A stretch of 64,000 nucleotides of DNA from Planctomycetota bacterium (GCA_021776775.1 JAJFFE010000044.1:1-64000), one strand, 5' to 3'; positions 39,701 to 49,278 are shown, counted from the first letter of the stretch. A program made the numbers and translations. The notes: generated by a model from the letters alone, not told the origin.

Positions 39701-40462
39701 GCCACGGAGGCGTTGCGGACTGCGCGTATCGGCGGGGACGATACGTCGATCAGTCGCGCGCTCCAGGCCCTCGGATCGATCCAGTCGTCGGTAGGGCACG
39801 GCGACGCCGCGCGAGAAAACATGGAGAGCGCGTTGGCACTCGAAACGGAAGGGTCGTTCGACGCGGCAATAGCGGCGTCGCGATTGGGTGCTCTCTACGT
39901 CCGCGAGGCGGCGACCGACAAGGCGCTCGATCTGTTGAATCGCGCGAAGATGTGGGGCGCGAAGCTGAACTCCCCACGAGTTCTCTGTCTGTGCTCTCTC
40001 GCCGAGTCGCGCCTCTACCTCAATCAAGACGATCACGAAAAGGCGCGCACAGCTATCGTGCGTTGCGTCGACCTGGCCGATCGACACCAGTTTCCGCGCG
40101 AACTTTCCGAGGTGCTTCTCATGAAAGCGACGATCGAACTCTGTGCCGGTGACCGTGCCGCCGCGCGGCAGTCCATCGTGAGAGCGGGAAACACGGCTGA
40201 TTCGATTGCGGCGGTCGATCTGTTGAACACCGCCACAGCGCTTCTGTCGAAAATCGATGGCGCAGACAAGTCGGCTGCGGCCAGGGTTGACGCCGTGCTG
40301 GACGTCGATGTCACCGCGGAGCCGACCGAGTGTGGCGACGACACCGAGGCGCCCAACACCGAGCTGTCAGCTACCGAGCCGTCAGCTACCGAGCAGTCCG
40401 TTACCGAGCAGCCCAACACCGAGCCGCCCCCGAGTATTACCGCGCAGGACACGATCGCCTGA
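36797..40462 (+). CDS. Ser/Thr protein kinase fused to an AAA/NTPase domain and TPR repeats (PknK-like architecture)
   Basis: Kinase motifs VLGAGGFGCVYKV, HVALKTIRLE, LIHHDLKPGNIL, IDFGLIES; P-loop-like SGNPGYGVTRLLEDL; many TPR-like repeats. Confidence 0.92.
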   Translation: MSTSAMTTLEIGHRINDRFRVLSVLGAGGFGCVYKVADEERGDDHVALKTIRLETAGDHAVDLFQREFAELTKFQHPNIATAFEYGRVGQSGQHFFTAEYIDGVDLTQGTREKSVDEKMVVLAEVCRALEFVHNRGLIHHDLKPGNILMAVPTAADAELGGVEGLGHLELQLGAGRRVIKLIDFGLIESEDFASETVLGTPPYMSPERIQGRETDRRSDLYSLGIIMYRLLTGTSPFKARGKEWFEAHVKRAPILPEQYGIEVPPALTQITMRLLEKDPANRYGSAAEVVEALSMATGQDLALDTKETSGQYLVSGPLVGRDLEVEALRSTFNRVSGGSEVTARSMIVSGNPGYGVTRLLEDLRYHAQRSGAVVLRIDARSGPTLSEFIQQMGRELRITGQSLAVDATTAGTMPVAAVRVAIEEALFDLAAHSAVVLLLDHVQSADEVVLELCRELVASLTVDKSEAAPQIVLVLGNSGGSVPSSMPTVGLQRIDLDAFDEATVRQLLEESFGVANVPTDFARKLCRASDGNPLYVVETVKHLAREGEIRRSGGKWVLPKRPELIELPESLTSLASSKLLELPERVIAILEWIATFGQPIPVEVLQRLTAMESDTLVGLVWAQVKSTLLTRVAHVAASGKVESRYRFAHDSLRHAMLDSIESERRVRMHASIASTIDTEHGEHSVEELAFHWLAAGDSARFLEFGFQAADSFHQRGELAKARTTYRDCLQAVAPTDLKRRFQAMAKISELDEAAGSPGDAADGAEQLLESAERFLKSRDKNRLRRRIALLRAKDGDVEAARSWLAQVESDDSDLEALSILAAQLFIDEVVANEPPSVEAWRTCRTVLSRITDPSDPSEATSARLLSSTLDLLGKCAHRSGDHPFGLAAFDRSHRLCNLVQSTQGAAASAANGGWLHIEIGQYDQASKLLEEAVESARRVGDRPTLARALVGLAETALARGSVESALKVATEALRTARIGGDDTSISRALQALGSIQSSVGHGDAARENMESALALETEGSFDAAIAASRLGALYVREAATDKALDLLNRAKMWGAKLNSPRVLCLCSLAESRLYLNQDDHEKARTAIVRCVDLADRHQFPRELSEVLLMKATIELCAGDRAAARQSIVRAGNTADSIAAVDLLNTATALLSKIDGADKSAAARVDAVLDVDVTAEPTECGDDTEAPNTELSATEPSATEQSVTEQPNTEPPPSITAQDTIA

Positions 40463-40473
40463 ACATCGCTAGG

Positions 40474-42567
40474 CTACAGCACCGCTTCTCGAGCGCGTTG
40501 CTTCTTCGGTTCTAGGATTCGATCGAAGAACTCCCACTGCGTCTGTGTCGAACCACGGCCGAGACCGTGCCCGCCGCTGGGGAAGAACCGACTCTCGTAC
40601 GAAACCCCAGCGCGATCGAACGCGTCGATGAGCTGAAACGCGTTGTTGGGGTGCACGTTGTCGTCGACCATGCCGTGCATGATCAACATTTTTCGATCGT
40701 GCTTCTTGAACTCCGCTATGTACTCCGGGTTCATGGCGCGGCCGGTGTCGTAGCCCTGTGTGTTCAGCTGCGGCGTGCTCATGTAACGCTCGGTGTAGAT
40801 CGTGTCGTAGTTACGCCAGTCGGTGACGCCAGCTCGATTGACGGCGGCCGTGTAGACGTCCGGGTGTTTGAGAATTCCCATCGCCGCCATGTACCCGCCG
40901 TACGAGTGTCCGACGATTCCCACGCGGGATCCATCGACGTAGGGACGTTGACGTAGCAGTCGCACCGCGTCGGCATGATCTTGGATGTCGACGTCACCGA
41001 GTCGTAGGTACGCGGCGCCTAGGAATGCTTTTCCACGATTTCCCGTGCCGCGATTGTTCACCTTGACGACCAGGTAACCGCGATTGTTTTCTGCGCGGGG
41101 CGTCGATACGTAGCCGGCCCCGAATTCACGTGATCCCGGACCTCCGTACAACGCGTTGATGATGGGGTACGTCCGGTTCGAATCGAAGTCCCGCGGTTTG
41201 TACAGAATTCCGTAGATGTCGAATTTTCCGTCGTCGGATCGAAAACTAAACATCTCGGCCAGGTTCGCCGCCTTGGCGGGGTCGCCTTCCGCAAGATTGG
41301 CGACGAACGAACCGTCGATTCGGTAGAGCGCGGTACTCGGCGGCGTGTTGACCTTTTCGTACTGAGCTACCAACCACTTCTTGTTCGGAGAGAGCTGGAA
41401 GTTTGAGTGGTGGAATTCCCGGGTGGTCACTCGACGGCCGTTCTTTCCGTCGAGCCCGACGACGTGGTACTGAGAGTAGTACGGGTTCTTGGGAGAACTG
41501 AACGCGGTGTAACCCAGCAGCCCCTGCGTTTCGTCGACGAATTCTATACCCCCACATTGATACTGACCGCTGGTCAACGCGTGTTGCAAGTTGCCGTCTA
41601 GATCTCTCAGGTCGTAGTTCGTGTAGCCGTTGCGCTCGGTGGTCCAGATGAACCGATGCTTGTCTTCGAGAGTTCTTGCGCGCGGCTGATTGGTTTGCCA
41701 CGTCTCTTGGCGTTCCTCGACCACGATTCGGCACTTGCCGGTCTCCAGGTCGATGGCGCAGACCTTGAGGTGCTGCTGCAGGCGGTTGGTCCAGTTGACG
41801 AGCATGGTCTTCTCGTCGAGAGCGGCGCGCACATCGAAGACGTACTCGTCCGGGCTGCCACCGAGGTCGACCCTTGTGACCTTCTGGGTGCCGAGATCGT
41901 AGATCATCAATTCGGCGGCTGGGTTCTTGGCGCCCGCCTTCGGATAGAACTCGGGATACGGCGCGGTATTGATTTTCGACCAGCCGGTGACCAGGTGAAA
42001 GGGCTCTACGCCGCGGTCGTCGAATCGGTAGAAGAGTAGCTTGCGCGAGTCCGGTGTCCACCACATGGCGCGCGTCTGATTCAACTCTTCGCCGTACACC
42101 CAGCTTGCCGTGCCGTAGTGGATCTCCGCGTTTCCGCCGATGGTGACTGGCGAATACTCGTCCGTTTCCTTGTCGCGGAGTACCACGTTCCAATCTTTGT
42201 AGTGCGCTTCCCAGCGACCATTGGGCGAGTCGACTTGGGTGTACTGTCGACCGCGCGTGGGACGTCCGACGTACTTCCCAGTATTGCCCGACGCGGAAGC
42301 TCGTCGTCGACGTGGGTTCGGCCGCGGCGACGCACTTTCGGCTTCGCCGACGGCTTCCCGCTCGTTCGTCTCGAGGTTGAGCCGGTACCGCTGGCCTTGG
42401 TTGTTGAACGAGACGTACGCGCCATCGTCGCTCCAAGTTACGCCGGAGACTGTGCCGGGTTCCGGGGCGCGTCTCGCGCGGCGACCACCCTGTGCGTCGA
42501 GTGAAGTCGTGATCGCTCCCGTGACAACGATGAGCGTGAGCCATGTCCACGTGCGCAGAGTCAGCAT
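40474..42567 (-). CDS. S9 family peptidase, dipeptidyl-peptidase IV-like
   Basis: DPPIV N-terminal beta-propeller; GIVGHSYGGYMAAMGILKHPDVY; HGMVDDNVHPNNAFQLIDA; FPSGGHGLGRGSTQTQWEFFDRI. Confidence 0.95.
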   Translation of the reverse strand: MLTLRTWTWLTLIVVTGAITTSLDAQGGRRARRAPEPGTVSGVTWSDDGAYVSFNNQGQRYRLNLETNEREAVGEAESASPRPNPRRRRASASGNTGKYVGRPTRGRQYTQVDSPNGRWEAHYKDWNVVLRDKETDEYSPVTIGGNAEIHYGTASWVYGEELNQTRAMWWTPDSRKLLFYRFDDRGVEPFHLVTGWSKINTAPYPEFYPKAGAKNPAAELMIYDLGTQKVTRVDLGGSPDEYVFDVRAALDEKTMLVNWTNRLQQHLKVCAIDLETGKCRIVVEERQETWQTNQPRARTLEDKHRFIWTTERNGYTNYDLRDLDGNLQHALTSGQYQCGGIEFVDETQGLLGYTAFSSPKNPYYSQYHVVGLDGKNGRRVTTREFHHSNFQLSPNKKWLVAQYEKVNTPPSTALYRIDGSFVANLAEGDPAKAANLAEMFSFRSDDGKFDIYGILYKPRDFDSNRTYPIINALYGGPGSREFGAGYVSTPRAENNRGYLVVKVNNRGTGNRGKAFLGAAYLRLGDVDIQDHADAVRLLRQRPYVDGSRVGIVGHSYGGYMAAMGILKHPDVYTAAVNRAGVTDWRNYDTIYTERYMSTPQLNTQGYDTGRAMNPEYIAEFKKHDRKMLIMHGMVDDNVHPNNAFQLIDAFDRAGVSYESRFFPSGGHGLGRGSTQTQWEFFDRILEPKKQRAREAVL

Positions 42568-42745
42568 TGCGGGTCCTTCTCGCAGAGACGGGGATGAAGA
42601 GAACCGCCAGTGTCTACGGTCGCCGAACAGCCAGGCTACTGCGTGGGCTTGGGCGCAAGCCGACGGCGATCAACGGGACACCGCGAGGGTCGAACCGTGG
42701 CTCGTGGTCGACCACCGCAGCGAGTCGTTCGTTGGCGTTCCCGGA

Positions 42746-45556
42746 TCACTCGGTATTCCAAGTGGAGTCAACGGTGAGAGAGGTGTCAGCAACTCCGATC
42801 GAGACTCGACGTGAGCGCGTTTCATTTTCCGTCGTCACCGTGATCCTATAGCCACCGACACCGACGCCCCGGACGGTGAAACTGCCAGAATCCGTCGATC
42901 CGGTTGCCACCCGGCGCAGTCGAAGCGGCACCGAGTTCTCGAGCGCGATGCCTTCCCGCTCGATGAGGTCTACCGAGACCGTGGCGTTCTCGGCGGAATG
43001 GACGGTGACAGTATTTGAGGGCCATACGATGTCCCGCTGGTCGCGGTCGTCGTCGCCGGACACCGAGAACGAACCGATGAACGCGCCGCCTTCGGAGTCC
43101 TCAGCCCGGAATAGATACGTTCCTTCGCGATACATGAGTCGCGACGTCGACCCCGTCACTCCGGTGCGCCCCTGGCGAATGTCGGTGAGCGCTTGGGTTC
43201 CGTCGAAGCGCCCCGCGAAAATGCGTCCGCCGGTCACCGGCTCTTCGTCGCGGAAGAGGCGGAGCGCAAGTCGTTGAGAGTCGCGGCCGAAGTGAACCTC
43301 GGCGGTCTCGTCGGCCACGACGTCGACGAACTCCGAGGTCGAACCCCCGAGTCCCACTTCGACGACGTAGCGTCCGGGCAAGACTCCCTCGAACGCGAAC
43401 CGTCCCGCCTTGTTACTCATGGCGAGGCCCACAGACTCCGGACTGCGCAGGAACCGGGTCCGTTTGAGGAAGACGTACTGATCGGCGGCCGGGCCGGCTT
43501 CCGGGGTTTCGATTGTTCCGAGGACCGATCCGCGGCCGCGTTTGTACGCGATGCTAGCCACCACCGCTTCGCCGGGTCCAACCACGATGACGGCGCCGTC
43601 GAGATCGACCGCCAATGTTCGGTCGCCGTCTTCGTCGACGCGCCAGAGCGCCGCCTGGTAGGTCGCCGGAGTGACCGGCTCGAACTGGAAGGAACCCGTT
43701 TCGTCGGTTTGATGGACGTGCCGTTCGGAGCTGACGCCGCTCTTGTCGTAGAGCTCTACCGAGACCGAACGCGCCGGGCGGCCGTCCGCTTCGTACACGT
43801 GACCGCGAATACTCCCCACGCGCGCCGGCTGCAGTACGATCCGGCGATCGTCGCGGTTGAGTTCGAACCCGTCGAACTCGCGTCCCTCGAATCCTGGAGC
43901 CGAAAACGCAACGAAGACTTCGCTTTCGCGAACGTTCACGCGGAAGCGCCCGTCGCGGCCACACTGCGCCACCGTACCCACTCGTTCGGGGCTCGACCGC
44001 GAACGATCGAAGAGTACCGCTTCCGCACCGGGTACGGGGTTTCCGACCGGGTCGACGACAACGCCGCCGACGAAGTCATGGTGGACGAGCGTCAGTTCAA
44101 TGGTGGTGTCGTTGAACGGGGCCGCGACTTCCTGAACTGCGTACTGGAAGCTCGCCGCCACGACCGAGATCGTCGCTTTGTCGGTGATCGGCAGGTCCAT
44201 CGTCAATACGCCGTTGGCGTCGAGCTGCATGGGACGCATCCAGCGCAGCTCTTGCGAACCGGCGACGACCGTGGCGTAGACGTGGCCGAAGGGGAGCGAC
44301 GTGTGTGTGTGGGGGGCGTGTCCGTCTTCGGTGACAAACTGAGCACGAAGCGTCAACCTGGAATCGAGTCGAACGTCGCACTCGGCGCGGGGATCCGATC
44401 CGGTGTTGTTGGTCCAGCGATACTGGTAGTCGGTATGAAGGACCCGCAGGAAGCGTGCGGTGACCGGCCGCGGAGGAAGAGCGAAGGCGCCGTCGTCATC
44501 GCTGACGACTTCGGCCAAGACTTCGACGCCGGCCGACTCCGTGAACGGAGCCTGGAGTTCGACGTCGTCGACCAACAGGTCGACCGGCGTGCGCACCTCG
44601 ATCGACGTGCCGTTCGCGTGGTCGAAGCGCCAGGCTGGTGACTCTTGGGACCACTCCCCGATCCATGCGACGCGCGCACCGACCACCGGCTGCCCGTTGC
44701 TCGCGTCGGTCACCCGACCGCGGAAGGGGTCCACTTCGATCATCGGTGCGATCTCGGCGGTGGTACCGCCCCGGGCGGGCGAGTGGTCGGCGGATCCATG
44801 CGCCGCGCCGCCGCCCGTTGGTGACTCGCCGTCGGCGTCGGACGCAGCGACAGCCGGTCCTTCAATGACAGATTCCGGGTCCGGCCAGCCGACCCAAACC
44901 AGTACTGCAACCAACAACAACGCAGCCGAGACTTTCCAAGCCATGGTGACTCCTCCAATCGTGTGAATGATGGAGAAGGTGGACGCGGCTCCAGCCGTCG
45001 TCGTCAGAGCGCTCTTCGTTAGCCCTGCGATGGGGCAAGCGATCAACCCCCAACGCTCCCGAGACCCGTACTCACGATCGAGCGAGCGGCGCAGCTCGTG
45101 CAGCCCGCGGTGCAATCGTGTCTTGATGGTCTTTACGGGAACGTCGAGCTGAGCCGCGATGGCGCTCGGGGTGAGGTCACGGAAGTATCGCAGGATGATG
45201 GCTTCGCGATTCGGCTCATTCAACGCCAGGACGGCGTCGACGACGGTCCGATGCAGCTCCATTTGCTCGACGAGGTCGGTCGAGGGATCGGTGCTCTCCG
45301 TACCGGCGATCTCGTTCTCACGCCGCTGGCGACGAGTATCGCCACGGTTGCGGTTGATCGCGAAGTTACGGACCACTTGCCCGAGCCAACCGCGCAACGC
45401 ACCGGCGTCGCGCGGCGGGGTTCGTAACGCGGCGAGCCACGTTTCCTGCACCAGATCGTCCGCCGCGGATTCGTCGCGAACCAAGCTGCGGGCTAAACCC
45501 CGCAACCACGGTCCTTGTGCGAGCAGCTGTTCGGCGTCGATTTTCTGGGAGTCCAT
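42746..45556 (-). CDS. ECF sigma factor fused to a TM segment and carboxypeptidase-regulatory-like repeats (second paralogue)
   Basis: LARSLVRDESAADDLVQETWLAALRTPP and LNEPNREAIILRYFRDLTPSAIAAQLDVPVKTIKTRLHRGLHELR; TM VSAALLLVAVLVWVGWP; DPFRGRVTDASNGQPVVGARVAWIG and later repeats. ATG 45556 likely start. Confidence 0.88.
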   Translation of the reverse strand: MDSQKIDAEQLLAQGPWLRGLARSLVRDESAADDLVQETWLAALRTPPRDAGALRGWLGQVVRNFAINRNRGDTRRQRRENEIAGTESTDPSTDLVEQMELHRTVVDAVLALNEPNREAIILRYFRDLTPSAIAAQLDVPVKTIKTRLHRGLHELRRSLDREYGSRERWGLIACPIAGLTKSALTTTAGAASTFSIIHTIGGVTMAWKVSAALLLVAVLVWVGWPDPESVIEGPAVAASDADGESPTGGGAAHGSADHSPARGGTTAEIAPMIEVDPFRGRVTDASNGQPVVGARVAWIGEWSQESPAWRFDHANGTSIEVRTPVDLLVDDVELQAPFTESAGVEVLAEVVSDDDGAFALPPRPVTARFLRVLHTDYQYRWTNNTGSDPRAECDVRLDSRLTLRAQFVTEDGHAPHTHTSLPFGHVYATVVAGSQELRWMRPMQLDANGVLTMDLPITDKATISVVAASFQYAVQEVAAPFNDTTIELTLVHHDFVGGVVVDPVGNPVPGAEAVLFDRSRSSPERVGTVAQCGRDGRFRVNVRESEVFVAFSAPGFEGREFDGFELNRDDRRIVLQPARVGSIRGHVYEADGRPARSVSVELYDKSGVSSERHVHQTDETGSFQFEPVTPATYQAALWRVDEDGDRTLAVDLDGAVIVVGPGEAVVASIAYKRGRGSVLGTIETPEAGPAADQYVFLKRTRFLRSPESVGLAMSNKAGRFAFEGVLPGRYVVEVGLGGSTSEFVDVVADETAEVHFGRDSQRLALRLFRDEEPVTGGRIFAGRFDGTQALTDIRQGRTGVTGSTSRLMYREGTYLFRAEDSEGGAFIGSFSVSGDDDRDQRDIVWPSNTVTVHSAENATVSVDLIEREGIALENSVPLRLRRVATGSTDSGSFTVRGVGVGGYRITVTTENETRSRRVSIGVADTSLTVDSTWNTE

Positions 45557-45743
45557 GAACACTCTCCTTCTCCGCATTCTAGGACCCCACGGGTTGGGAA
45601 GAGACCTCAACCCAGTTGCGAATTCGCTCGATATAGTGGGGGCGTCCGCCCTTTGCTACAGTGTGATGAGAACCGTAAATCAACAAGGTCCTTTCCGTTC
45701 TGACGTTTGACGCTTCCCGAAGAGAGGAGTAGACTCGCCCGCC

Positions 45744-46115
45744 ATGAAGCATTGGTCAGCCCTCGTTCTACTCCTGTTGGTGTTCTTCGTGGCGCCCGCC
45801 TTGCGGGTCAGCGGATTGTTGAATCCGGAGTGCCACTGCCATCACCATCACCACCAGGACGACGACGCGTCGGATGATGACGGTCCGTGGCTGAATCATC
45901 AGCACGACGATCACGAGACCACCGACCTCGGGGATCGCGTTGCCGTGACCTCGGAACGTCTCTCACGCTTCGAGTTGCCGGTCACTGCGATCGTAATGAC
46001 CCCGCTCGTCGTCGAGCGGCCGGTCGTTCCTCCCCGAACCGTACGTCCGGCCCGCGAGACTCCGCCCCGGATCCTCCTTCCGTATCACTCGGCCGATCGG
46101 CCGCGTCTCTCCTGA
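45744..46115 (+). CDS. Small exported His/Asp-rich protein, putative metal-binding
   Basis: Signal peptide; CHCHHHHHQDDDASDDDGPWLNHQHDDHE; first gene of the efflux cluster. Confidence 0.75.
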   Translation: MKHWSALVLLLLVFFVAPALRVSGLLNPECHCHHHHHQDDDASDDDGPWLNHQHDDHETTDLGDRVAVTSERLSRFELPVTAIVMTPLVVERPVVPPRTVRPARETPPRILLPYHSADRPRLS

Positions 46116-46165
46116 TCCCCATCCTTGTGTGACCGGAATCGCCGGTTGTTGACGCGTGCACGTCC

Positions 46166-47650
46166 ATGTCACGGCGTGCCGCATCGTCGCTGTCTCAACA
46201 CGAGGTTGAATCATTGATAAATCATTGGATTTGGGGCCGGGCCCGGATTGGGCTTTTGGCTGCTCCGTGGCTCCTCTTGTCGGCGTGCGCATCGGTCGAT
46301 ACGTCGCAGGACTACGCCCACTACGATCGGCTCCTGGAATCGGCGACGGGACTGCCGAGCCTCACTCCCACAACCGGTGAGTCGCCGGATCTCGATTCGT
46401 TGACTGAGTACTACGACGACGGCCTGACCGAAGAGGAGGCGATTCGCGTCGCGCTGCTCAACAATCCCGACTTGCTCGCGTCGCTCGCTAGCATCGGAAT
46501 TGCGCGGGCCGATCTCACGCGGGTCGGGACTCTCTCCAATCCTTCGGTCTCGGCCGCGCTGCTGTTTCCTTCGGGCGGCGGCCGCGTCGGATACGACGTC
46601 AGTTTGGTGCAGAGCTTTGTCGAGCTGTGGCGTCTTCCGCTTCAACGCAAGGTGGCTCGAAGTGCTCTCGAGCGGCAAGTTCTCGACGTTGCCGATGACG
46701 CGCGACGTGTCGCTGCCGACGTACGGGCCGCGTTTGCTGCGTCTCTTGTCGCCACCGCACGAGCGGATTCGATCCGAGCGAACGGATCGTTGACCGAAGC
46801 TCTGATTCGGTCCGCTCGCGATCGTAAAGAACTCGGAAGCGGAACCGAGCTGGAGGTCAGCTCGGCGCGCGCCGAGCATCTGTCCAACACGCTTGGGGAG
46901 CGAACCGCGGAGCTCGAGTCGGCGAATGCGCGGCGGCGGTTGGCCCGGTTGCTCGGTCTAGCCGCGCTGCCCGCCGGTGTCGGATTGGTCGCTCCCGAAC
47001 CGACCGATCGTGAGCTTCGCTCCGTGGCTGACCTCGTCGCCTCCGCGCTGATTCGCCGCCTCGACCTGCGCGCGGACTTCATGGCGATCGAAGGGCTCGA
47101 AGCTGAAGTGGCCCGTCAACGGCGGGGTCGCTTCGGACTCGTTGCGTTCGGCGGTTCGATCGAGCGGTCTCCGAAGCGTCGCGGCGATCGCACCGAGATC
47201 GACGGCGGGCCGTCGGTCGATCTCGAGCTTCCCATCTTTCACCAGAATCAAGGCGGGATCGCGGCGGCGGAGTTTGCGCTCGTTCGCGCGCGTCACGACT
47301 ACGACGCGGCACTGCTCGACAGCGAACTCGCCATCGCTCAGGCGCATGCGACCTATCTGGCGAGTCGTGACGCCGAGCATTTGTTTCGCGACGAGGTCCT
47401 ACCCGAATTCGAACGTCAACTCGATCTCATGCGGCAAGCGTTCGAGCTGGGCTCGGTGGGGCATTGGAACGTGATCGAAGCGCAACGATCTCTCGCGAGG
47501 CAGCGGCTCGCGCATCTCATGACAAAACAACGGGCGAGTGACGCGCTTTCTGAACTCAGTGCGTGGTCCGGTCTCACCGCGAACGCTCTTTTCGAACGTA
47601 CTGTTCTCGAACCCACCGACACCCGGCGTCGAAGCGGAGAGCCCCGATGA
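46166..47650 (+). CDS. TolC-family outer-membrane efflux lipoprotein (CusC/CzcC-like)
   Basis: Lipobox LLLSACAS; outer membrane efflux protein coiled-coil repeats; ATGA overlap with the next gene. Confidence 0.88.
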   Translation: MSRRAASSLSQHEVESLINHWIWGRARIGLLAAPWLLLSACASVDTSQDYAHYDRLLESATGLPSLTPTTGESPDLDSLTEYYDDGLTEEEAIRVALLNNPDLLASLASIGIARADLTRVGTLSNPSVSAALLFPSGGGRVGYDVSLVQSFVELWRLPLQRKVARSALERQVLDVADDARRVAADVRAAFAASLVATARADSIRANGSLTEALIRSARDRKELGSGTELEVSSARAEHLSNTLGERTAELESANARRRLARLLGLAALPAGVGLVAPEPTDRELRSVADLVASALIRRLDLRADFMAIEGLEAEVARQRRGRFGLVAFGGSIERSPKRRGDRTEIDGGPSVDLELPIFHQNQGGIAAAEFALVRARHDYDAALLDSELAIAQAHATYLASRDAEHLFRDEVLPEFERQLDLMRQAFELGSVGHWNVIEAQRSLARQRLAHLMTKQRASDALSELSAWSGLTANALFERTVLEPTDTRRRSGEPR

Positions 47651-49278
47651 ACGAACCCACTTCTTCGTCCCTTCCCCAGATCCGCTTGGCGCTGCCCATG
47701 ATCGGCGTCTCCGTGTTCCTAACGTGCGTGGGGCTTGCGGGCGGTTGGTACGCGGCGCGTCAGTCCATGACCGCGCCCGACGAGTCGGACTCCGCCGCGG
47801 CCGCCGGCATGTCGTTTGACCCGACCACGCTGAAGAACTTGGGTGTGCGAGTCGAGTCGGTCAACCCGACCTCACATACGGTCTACGAGCGAATTCCGGC
47901 TCAGGTCGTCGAAACTCCGTTCACGAGCCAACCTGTTTACGCGCCGATCGGGGGACGGGTCGAATCCGTGTCCGTCGTGCTCGGGCAGACGGTCGCGCCC
48001 GGTCAGCCGGTTCTGGTTCTGATTCGCGATGCGATCGAGCGCCCCGACTTGACCATGACCAGCGCGGTTCTGCAGCCGGCTAGCGAAGAGCTTCACAATC
48101 AAGTGGCCTCGCTCCGCGAGGCGAAGCAAGAGATCAATATCCTCGAGACGGAACTCGACCGTTTGGGCGAGCACGCCGAGGCGGTACCGCGCAAGGTCGT
48201 GATCGATCTGCGCTACGACTTGGGGCGAGCGAACAACCGCTTCGATCGGTCGCGCACCGAACTCGAGAAGCACGGCTTTACCGCCGAGCAGGTCGAGCAG
48301 GTTGCGGCGGGCGGATCGTTGCCGCACCTCGACGCGCGTTCGTGGCGGCAGGCGCTCGAGAAGAACGGTCTCTGGCCGGAGTCAGCGTCGCGGCTCTTCG
48401 CCGCGTTACCGGAGGGCATTCGAAATCGACTGTGGACGGTGAGCAGCATCGGCGAGCTCGCGGCTCGTGGCCTCGACTCGGATGATCTCATCGAGTGGCT
48501 CTCCGTCGACTCGGTGGCCGGCGGCCGATTTACCGACATCGCGGCTTTGGTGCAGCGCGGTCATACGGTCGAGGATGTTCGTCGGCTCCACGCCCTAGGT
48601 GCGCTCGATCCGGTCGTGACTCTGCGCGCGCCGGCTCGGACAGAGGGCGCATGGGACGTACACTCCATCGAGGCCAAAGTGGGGAGTCGCGTCGAGGCCG
48701 GTACCGCACTCGTCACCTTGCTCGACTCGCGCACCCTGTACTTAGTGACGGAGCCTAGTGGCGCCGAGAAGCGGCGATTGCTCGCCGCCGTGCAGTCGAA
48801 AGCCCCGTGTCGCGCGACGCCGCTCATCTCCGGCACCGGACCGGACCTGGAAGGGCTGGAGATTCGATCGGTCACCGGCGCTAGGCGAGGCGATACGGTG
48901 GCGACGCTGGTCCTCGACAACACGGTCGTCGCAACGCGCAGCGTGGGCACGGCCGAGTTTCGCACGTGGGCGCTGCGCCCGGGCCTTCACTACGACCTTC
49001 GCATTCCCGCTGCCGTTCACGAGAACGTTTACGTCGTACCGAGCGATGCAATCGCCGAGAACGGACCGGAGCGCGTCGTGTTCGTACCCGACGGGGATTC
49101 GTTTCGAAGCATTCCCGTCGAGATCGACTACTCGGATCACGAGGTGGCGGTGATCGCGATCAACAAGAACACGCAATTGTTTCCTGGCGACCGGGTGGTC
49201 GTGGCCGGTGCCTTCGCCATCGGTATCGCGTTGGGTAGTGGTGACGCCGTTGATCCTCACGCTGGACACAATCACTAG
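47647..49278 (+). CDS. Periplasmic adaptor (CusB/CzcB-like) of an RND efflux pump, with a helical insertion
   Basis: Biotin-lipoyl-like motif VYAPIGGRVESVSVVLGQTVAPGQPVLVL, HlyD-type barrel, ends GDAVDPHAGHNH. ATG 47647 likely start. Confidence 0.88.
   Translation: MNEPTSSSLPQIRLALPMIGVSVFLTCVGLAGGWYAARQSMTAPDESDSAAAAGMSFDPTTLKNLGVRVESVNPTSHTVYERIPAQVVETPFTSQPVYAPIGGRVESVSVVLGQTVAPGQPVLVLIRDAIERPDLTMTSAVLQPASEELHNQVASLREAKQEINILETELDRLGEHAEAVPRKVVIDLRYDLGRANNRFDRSRTELEKHGFTAEQVEQVAAGGSLPHLDARSWRQALEKNGLWPESASRLFAALPEGIRNRLWTVSSIGELAARGLDSDDLIEWLSVDSVAGGRFTDIAALVQRGHTVEDVRRLHALGALDPVVTLRAPARTEGAWDVHSIEAKVGSRVEAGTALVTLLDSRTLYLVTEPSGAEKRRLLAAVQSKAPCRATPLISGTGPDLEGLEIRSVTGARRGDTVATLVLDNTVVATRSVGTAEFRTWALRPGLHYDLRIPAAVHENVYVVPSDAIAENGPERVVFVPDGDSFRSIPVEIDYSDHEVAVIAINKNTQLFPGDRVVVAGAFAIGIALGSGDAVDPHAGHNH

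Noticed and set aside
40349-40436. Repeats at the 3' end of the kinase gene (TEPSATEQSVTEQPNTE)
   Set aside because: Ordinary low-complexity C-terminal linker; no further signal.
41246-42550. 434-aa out-of-frame ORF inside the DPPIV-like gene
   Set aside because: Same strand, shifted frame; the peptidase frame is unequivocal.
43193-44641. 482-aa plus-strand ORF opposite the ECF fusion
   Set aside because: Opposite strand carries sigma and carboxypeptidase-regulatory domains; R/D-rich nonsense-like composition.
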